Origin: Azoarcus sp. CIB
GTDB taxonomy: Bacteria; Pseudomonadota; Gammaproteobacteria; Burkholderiales; Rhodocyclaceae
Reading direction: 5' to 3'
NCBI RefSeq assembly: GCF_001190925.1
Contig: NZ_CP011072.1
Coordinates: 4,278,001-4,342,000 of the forward strand
DNA: 64,000 nt
The notes under the pieces are model-generated. The model worked only from the letters and a program-made list of their open reading frames with translations. It was not told the origin of the DNA and did no database searches. Positions within the stretch are counted from its first letter, which is position 1, and each line of letters begins with the position of its first letter. This document shows, one piece after another, positions 60,266 through 64,000 of this stretch. A program made the position numbers and the translations under genes.

Positions 60266-63200
60266 ATGACGCACCCTTCTGAACTGGATCTGGGCCCACT
60301 CACCTGGGTCAAGAACGAAATCGATCTCGCCCTCGCGCGGGCCGACGAGTCGCTCGAACAGGCGCTGTCCGCGTCCGATGCCCCGGGCCGCGTGCAGTTC
60401 GCACAGACCCACCTCCATCAGGTGCGCGGCGCACTCTCGATCGTCGGGCTGGACGGCCTCACCCAGTTCGCCTCCTCGCTCGATCAGTCCCTCGGGCAGT
60501 TTGCCCGCGGCGAACGCCCCATCGACGCCACGACCATTTCCCTGGCGCGGCGCGCGCTCGCGACGATGGGCAACTATCTCGAAGAGCTCGTGCATGGCAC
60601 GCCCGACCAGCCGCTGCGCCTGCTGCCGCTGTACCGGGAAATCGGCGCCATCCGCAGCGCGGACCCGGTCTCGCCGGCGGAACTGTTCCTCCCTGACCTC
60701 ACGCAACGTCCGCCGCGCCGCCAGATCGCCAGCGTCACGCTGTCCGACGACGCCCGTCAGGCGCAACTGCGGGCGCAGCGCGCACTGTTCCAGCGCGGTT
60801 TGCTCCAGTGGCTGCGCACGCCGAACGACCCGGCCGGCCCCTCGGCCATGCTCGACGCCGTCAAGGGCATGGAGGTGCTGCATACCGGCGTCCCCGTCAC
60901 CAACCTGTGGTACGCCGCGCAGGCCTTCCTCGAAGCCCTCGTGAATGCGGATGTGCCGGCCCTGCCGGAAGTCAAGCGACTGTGTTCGCAGCTCGACGCG
61001 CAGCTCAAGCGGCTGGCCGAGTTGCCGGCCTCGATACCCGACCGCCTCATCCGCGAACTGCTGTACTGGACCGCACAGGCCCCTGCACGCACCGCCCAGC
61101 AGCAGGCCGTGCGCGACACGTGGCACCCCCACACCCTGATCCCCGAGGCGGGCTCGACCATCAGCGTCACGCCGCTCGCGCCGCTGCTCAAGTCGCTGCA
61201 GGCCACGATGGCCGCGACCAAGCACGCCTGGGACGAGTTCTCCGAAGGCCACGCCGCGGCCCTGCCGCGCTTCGCGAGCAATCTCGCCGACCTTGCCGCC
61301 CAGGCGCCCCAACTCGGGCGGCCGTCACTCGACCGCCTGCTCGAAGCCCTGATCGAGTTCGTCCGCTGGCTGCGCAAGGATCCCCTGCAGAACACCAGCA
61401 AGGTCGCCATCGAGGCCGCGACCGCACTGCTGCTGGCAGAAGGGGCGCTCGACCGCGTCGTGCCGGACGCCGGTTTCTCCATCCAGGTTGCCGACACCGT
61501 CAGCCGCCTGGGCGCAATCATCCGCGGCGAAGCCGTCGAGCCCGCCGAACATTCGCCGACGGTGGAAACGGCACGCCGCCTGCAGGAGCGCGAGGCGGTC
61601 GGTCAGCTCGCGCGGGAAATCCTGTCGAGCCTTGCGCAGGTCGAACAGATCCTCGACGATTTCTTCCGCAACCAACAGAAGCGCGCACCGCTCGCGAATC
61701 TCGCGACCCCGCTCAAACAGGTCGAAGGGGCGCTGACCCTGATCGGCGACCCCGATGCGATCGCGCTCGTGCACGACGCGGCAACGACCGTCGCCCGCTT
61801 CGCGGCGACCGACGCCGAACCCGAAGCGGGCCAGTTCGAAGGACTCGCGCAGCGGCTGTCGGCCCTCGGCTTCTACGTCCAGACCCTGCAGCACGGCCCG
61901 GCAAGTCTCCAGACCTTCCTCGATCCGACCGCCCGCCGCGAACAGGCCAGCGCCGAAACGCCCGCCCTCAAGATCGACCTGCCGCGCTTCGCCGAAGTGG
62001 TTCCGCCGGCCACGAAGGCCGCCCCGACTGCAGCGCCCCTCGCGACACCCGCGCCGGAGCCGGTGGTCGAAGCGCCCGCGCCTGCTGCGCCCGAAGCTCC
62101 CGCCCGCGAAGTCCTGGCCGCGGAGGAGCCCGCGATCGAGCCCCTCGTGCCGATCGAGGAAGTCGAAACCGACCTCAATTTCCAGCCGCCGCTCGAACCC
62201 GCCGAACCGGCCCCGCCCGAGATCCGCTTCGATTTCGCGCCAATCGAGTTGCCGCCCGAAATACCGGAGGCCGCACCAACGGCTCCGCCGGCATTGCCGG
62301 TTGCAGCACCGGCCGCCCCGGCGCCCAGCGCGGCCGAGATCGACGCGGAGCTGCTCGAGATCTTCATCGAGGAAGCCCACGAAGTCCTCGCCAACGTCGC
62401 GGAACAGCTCGAGCTGTCGCGCACGTCACCGGGCAACGTCGAGCACCTTACGTCGATCCGGCGCGGCTTCCACACCCTCAAGGGGAGCGGTCGCATGGTC
62501 GGCCTGCGCGATCTCGGCGAAGCCGCATGGGGCGTGGAACAGACGCTCAATCGCTGGCTCCAGCTCGAATGGCCCCCCACACCGGCGCTCCACCACCTCC
62601 TCGGGGACGCTTGCGAGAGTCTCGCCGAATGGGTTTCGGAGCTGGAGGCCGGCGGCAGCCAGACGCGCGACGTCGCCGCCCTGATGGCCGAGGCCGAACG
62701 CCTGCGCAGCAGCGACGCGCCGATCAGCGAACCGGCGCCCGAGGCGACGCCCGCGCGCGCGGCTGAGCCCGCGGCAACGGAAGAGGCCGCCCTCGGGCTC
62801 GCAACGCTCGAACTGGCGGAAACCGGCGAAATCCTGCCCATCGCGGCGCCCGCCGCCGAAGAGGAGGTCGTCGTCGAAGAAGCGCTCGAAGCACTCGAAC
62901 TCGAGGCGCCGGGCGAAGAAATCGCGCTCGATGAGGCGGCTGCAGGCGAGGGCTTCGAGCCGGCGATCGCGAGCGAGTACGTTGCCGCGGCAAGCCCGCT
63001 TGCCGCGGAAGAGACGGCCGGCGAAATCGCTTTGCCGGAAGAGGCCGCGACGTTCGAGGAATTGTCTCTCGAACCAGCAGTTGACTTGACTGCAGCAGCC
63101 GAGGAATCGATCACTCTCGATGCACTGCCCGGGTTCGAGCTCCCGCCGGCAGCCGAAGAGCTTCTCGCGCTCGACGCATCCGTCGCATTGGAGCGGACAG

Positions 63201-64000
63201 CCGGGATAGATGCACCCATCGAACTGGTGGAATCGACGGAGGCCGAGGACGCCGAAAGGCTAGAGGAACTGGCCGAACTCGAGGAGGTGGTCGATCTCGA
63301 GGACACGATCGATCTCGAGGAAGCCCTCGAGCTGGAGGCCCCCCTCGAGGAGGAAGCGCCCGCCGCAGCCGTCGTATCGGAGGAACTCGAGGAAGCGACC
63401 GTCGACCTCGAGGAAATCGATACGCCGATCGATCGTGACGTCGTCTACGTCGGCGACAGCGAGATCAGCCGGCCCCTTTACGACCTGTATCTCGGCGAAG
63501 CGCGGCACCACCTGGGCACCCTGCGGGACGAGCTCGGCCGCCTTGCTGCCAACCCGCTGCTGGTCCCCACCGAGGCCGCCTTGCGCGCCGCGCACACGCT
63601 CGCCGGCATCTCGGGCACCACACGCCTGATGAGCGCGCAAGCGCTTGCCCGCGCGCTCGAACACGCGATCGAGCGACTGCGCGAGGGCGCCCACCCGCCG
63701 ACCGCGGAGCAGTCGGCGGTCATGAAGAGTTCCAACGACACCCTCGAGGCGATGGTCGCCCAGATCGCGCTGCGCCAGATGCCGCTCGAGGTGCCCGAAC
63801 TGACCGAGCAGCTCGACGGCATCGGTCGCACGATTGCGCTCGACACCGGTTTCGAGCCCGACGGCGTGGCCGTCGAGGAAGCCGCCCCCGAACTGCCGTC
63901 GGCCGCAACCGAAGCTGCCGAGGGCGCCGCCCGCGCGGCGACCGTCGCCGATGACCTCGACGAGCAACTACTGCCGGTCTTCCTCGAGGAAGGCGCGGAG
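60266..64000 (+). CDS. chpA: Chemotaxis kinase ChpA/PilL (3' end beyond window)
   Basis: An open frame of 1,245 codons runs from ATG 60266 (behind AGGGAA) to the window end. It has several Hpt-type modules: an N-terminal one (QTHLHQVRGALSIVGLDGL), a canonical one (RRGFHTLKGSGRMVGLRDLGEAAW) and one with RAAHTLAGISGTTRLMSAQALARALE. The canonical Hpt is flanked by a Pro/Ala/Glu-rich linker before it and a very acidic Ala/Glu/Leu-rich linker of roughly 230 residues after it. The kinase, CheW and receiver domains must lie beyond the edge. It phosphorylates PilG and PilH. Confidence 0.93.
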   Translation, partial: MTHPSELDLGPLTWVKNEIDLALARADESLEQALSASDAPGRVQFAQTHLHQVRGALSIVGLDGLTQFASSLDQSLGQFARGERPIDATTISLARRALATMGNYLEELVHGTPDQPLRLLPLYREIGAIRSADPVSPAELFLPDLTQRPPRRQIASVTLSDDARQAQLRAQRALFQRGLLQWLRTPNDPAGPSAMLDAVKGMEVLHTGVPVTNLWYAAQAFLEALVNADVPALPEVKRLCSQLDAQLKRLAELPASIPDRLIRELLYWTAQAPARTAQQQAVRDTWHPHTLIPEAGSTISVTPLAPLLKSLQATMAATKHAWDEFSEGHAAALPRFASNLADLAAQAPQLGRPSLDRLLEALIEFVRWLRKDPLQNTSKVAIEAATALLLAEGALDRVVPDAGFSIQVADTVSRLGAIIRGEAVEPAEHSPTVETARRLQEREAVGQLAREILSSLAQVEQILDDFFRNQQKRAPLANLATPLKQVEGALTLIGDPDAIALVHDAATTVARFAATDAEPEAGQFEGLAQRLSALGFYVQTLQHGPASLQTFLDPTARREQASAETPALKIDLPRFAEVVPPATKAAPTAAPLATPAPEPVVEAPAPAAPEAPAREVLAAEEPAIEPLVPIEEVETDLNFQPPLEPAEPAPPEIRFDFAPIELPPEIPEAAPTAPPALPVAAPAAPAPSAAEIDAELLEIFIEEAHEVLANVAEQLELSRTSPGNVEHLTSIRRGFHTLKGSGRMVGLRDLGEAAWGVEQTLNRWLQLEWPPTPALHHLLGDACESLAEWVSELEAGGSQTRDVAALMAEAERLRSSDAPISEPAPEATPARAAEPAATEEAALGLATLELAETGEILPIAAPAAEEEVVVEEALEALELEAPGEEIALDEAAAGEGFEPAIASEYVAAASPLAAEETAGEIALPEEAATFEELSLEPAVDLTAAAEESITLDALPGFELPPAAEELLALDASVALERTAGIDAPIELVESTEAEDAERLEELAELEEVVDLEDTIDLEEALELEAPLEEEAPAAAVVSEELEEATVDLEEIDTPIDRDVVYVGDSEISRPLYDLYLGEARHHLGTLRDELGRLAANPLLVPTEAALRAAHTLAGISGTTRLMSAQALARALEHAIERLREGAHPPTAEQSAVMKSSNDTLEAMVAQIALRQMPLEVPELTEQLDGIGRTIALDTGFEPDGVAVEEAAPELPSAATEAAEGAARAATVADDLDEQLLPVFLEEGAE

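Noticed and set aside
60808-62766. 652-codon plus-strand frame within chpA
   Set aside because: Different frame from the continuous chpA reading that holds the Hpt motifs; composition is Arg/Pro/Ala noise.

Overview
The window looks like chromosomal DNA from a GC-rich betaproteobacterium of the Rhodocyclales type (Azoarcus, Aromatoleum or Thauera relatives). This is inferred from gene content and order: pilG-pilH-pilI-pilJ-chpA, an acetoin dehydrogenase operon beside a PQQ alcohol dehydrogenase operon, dispersed thiamine genes, and a pcm-rhodanese-TolC cluster. No rRNA, tRNA or CRISPR array was seen.

Region 1 (1-14.3 kb, all minus strand) is a surface polysaccharide locus of the ABC-transporter type. 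In transcription order it holds a nucleotide-sugar epimerase, a GDP-mannose synthesis enzyme (ManC type), the Wzm/Wzt exporter, a sulfotransferase-like protein with a long coiled coil, a very large multidomain glycosyltransferase, a CDP-glucose 4,6-dehydratase, an epimerase and a family 2 glycosyltransferase cut by the window edge. The large glycosyltransferase is broken by an intact ISAs1-type insertion sequence (4237-5503) with a perfect 10-bp target duplication. Removing the element and one repeat restores one 1,082-residue frame. By eye this region is less GC-rich than the rest.

Region 2 (14.4-27 kb) holds an AbrB/PIN toxin-antitoxin pair, Kdo transferase waaA, a TolC-like protein, a rhodanese, pcm, a TetR-controlled RND efflux operon with a clear palindromic operator, a degenerate alpha-carbonic-anhydrase-like protein, and a manganese (yybP-ykoY) riboswitch ahead of a UPF0016 exporter.

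Region 3 (26.6-42 kb) is metabolic: thiS-thiG, the acoA-acoB-acoC-lipA operon with divergent acoR, arsC, a PQQ dehydrogenase operon (outer-membrane protein, dehydrogenase, cytochrome c), thiD, and thiC under a TPP riboswitch. Both the aco operon and the PQQ operon carry a sigma-54 promoter with exact GG-N10-GC spacing and upstream TGAGAC/GTCTCA half-sites. A shared AcoR-type regulon is therefore likely, with alcohols and acetoin fed into central metabolism together.

Region 4 (41.7-56.3 kb) is mostly housekeeping: a TsdA-like dihaem cytochrome, uppP, an esterase, a methyltransferase, rarD, an RNase II family protein, a TonB-like protein, aroE, mtgA, mgtE, hemL, thiE and a degenerate ThiD paralogue. 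Region 5 (56.7-64 kb) is the type IV pilus chemosensory operon pilG-pilH-pilI-pilJ-chpA, with chpA running off the end.

A family of GC-rich inverted-repeat elements (ends GTAGGGCGG/CCGCCCTAC) sits in at least six intergenic gaps, mostly at gene 3' ends.
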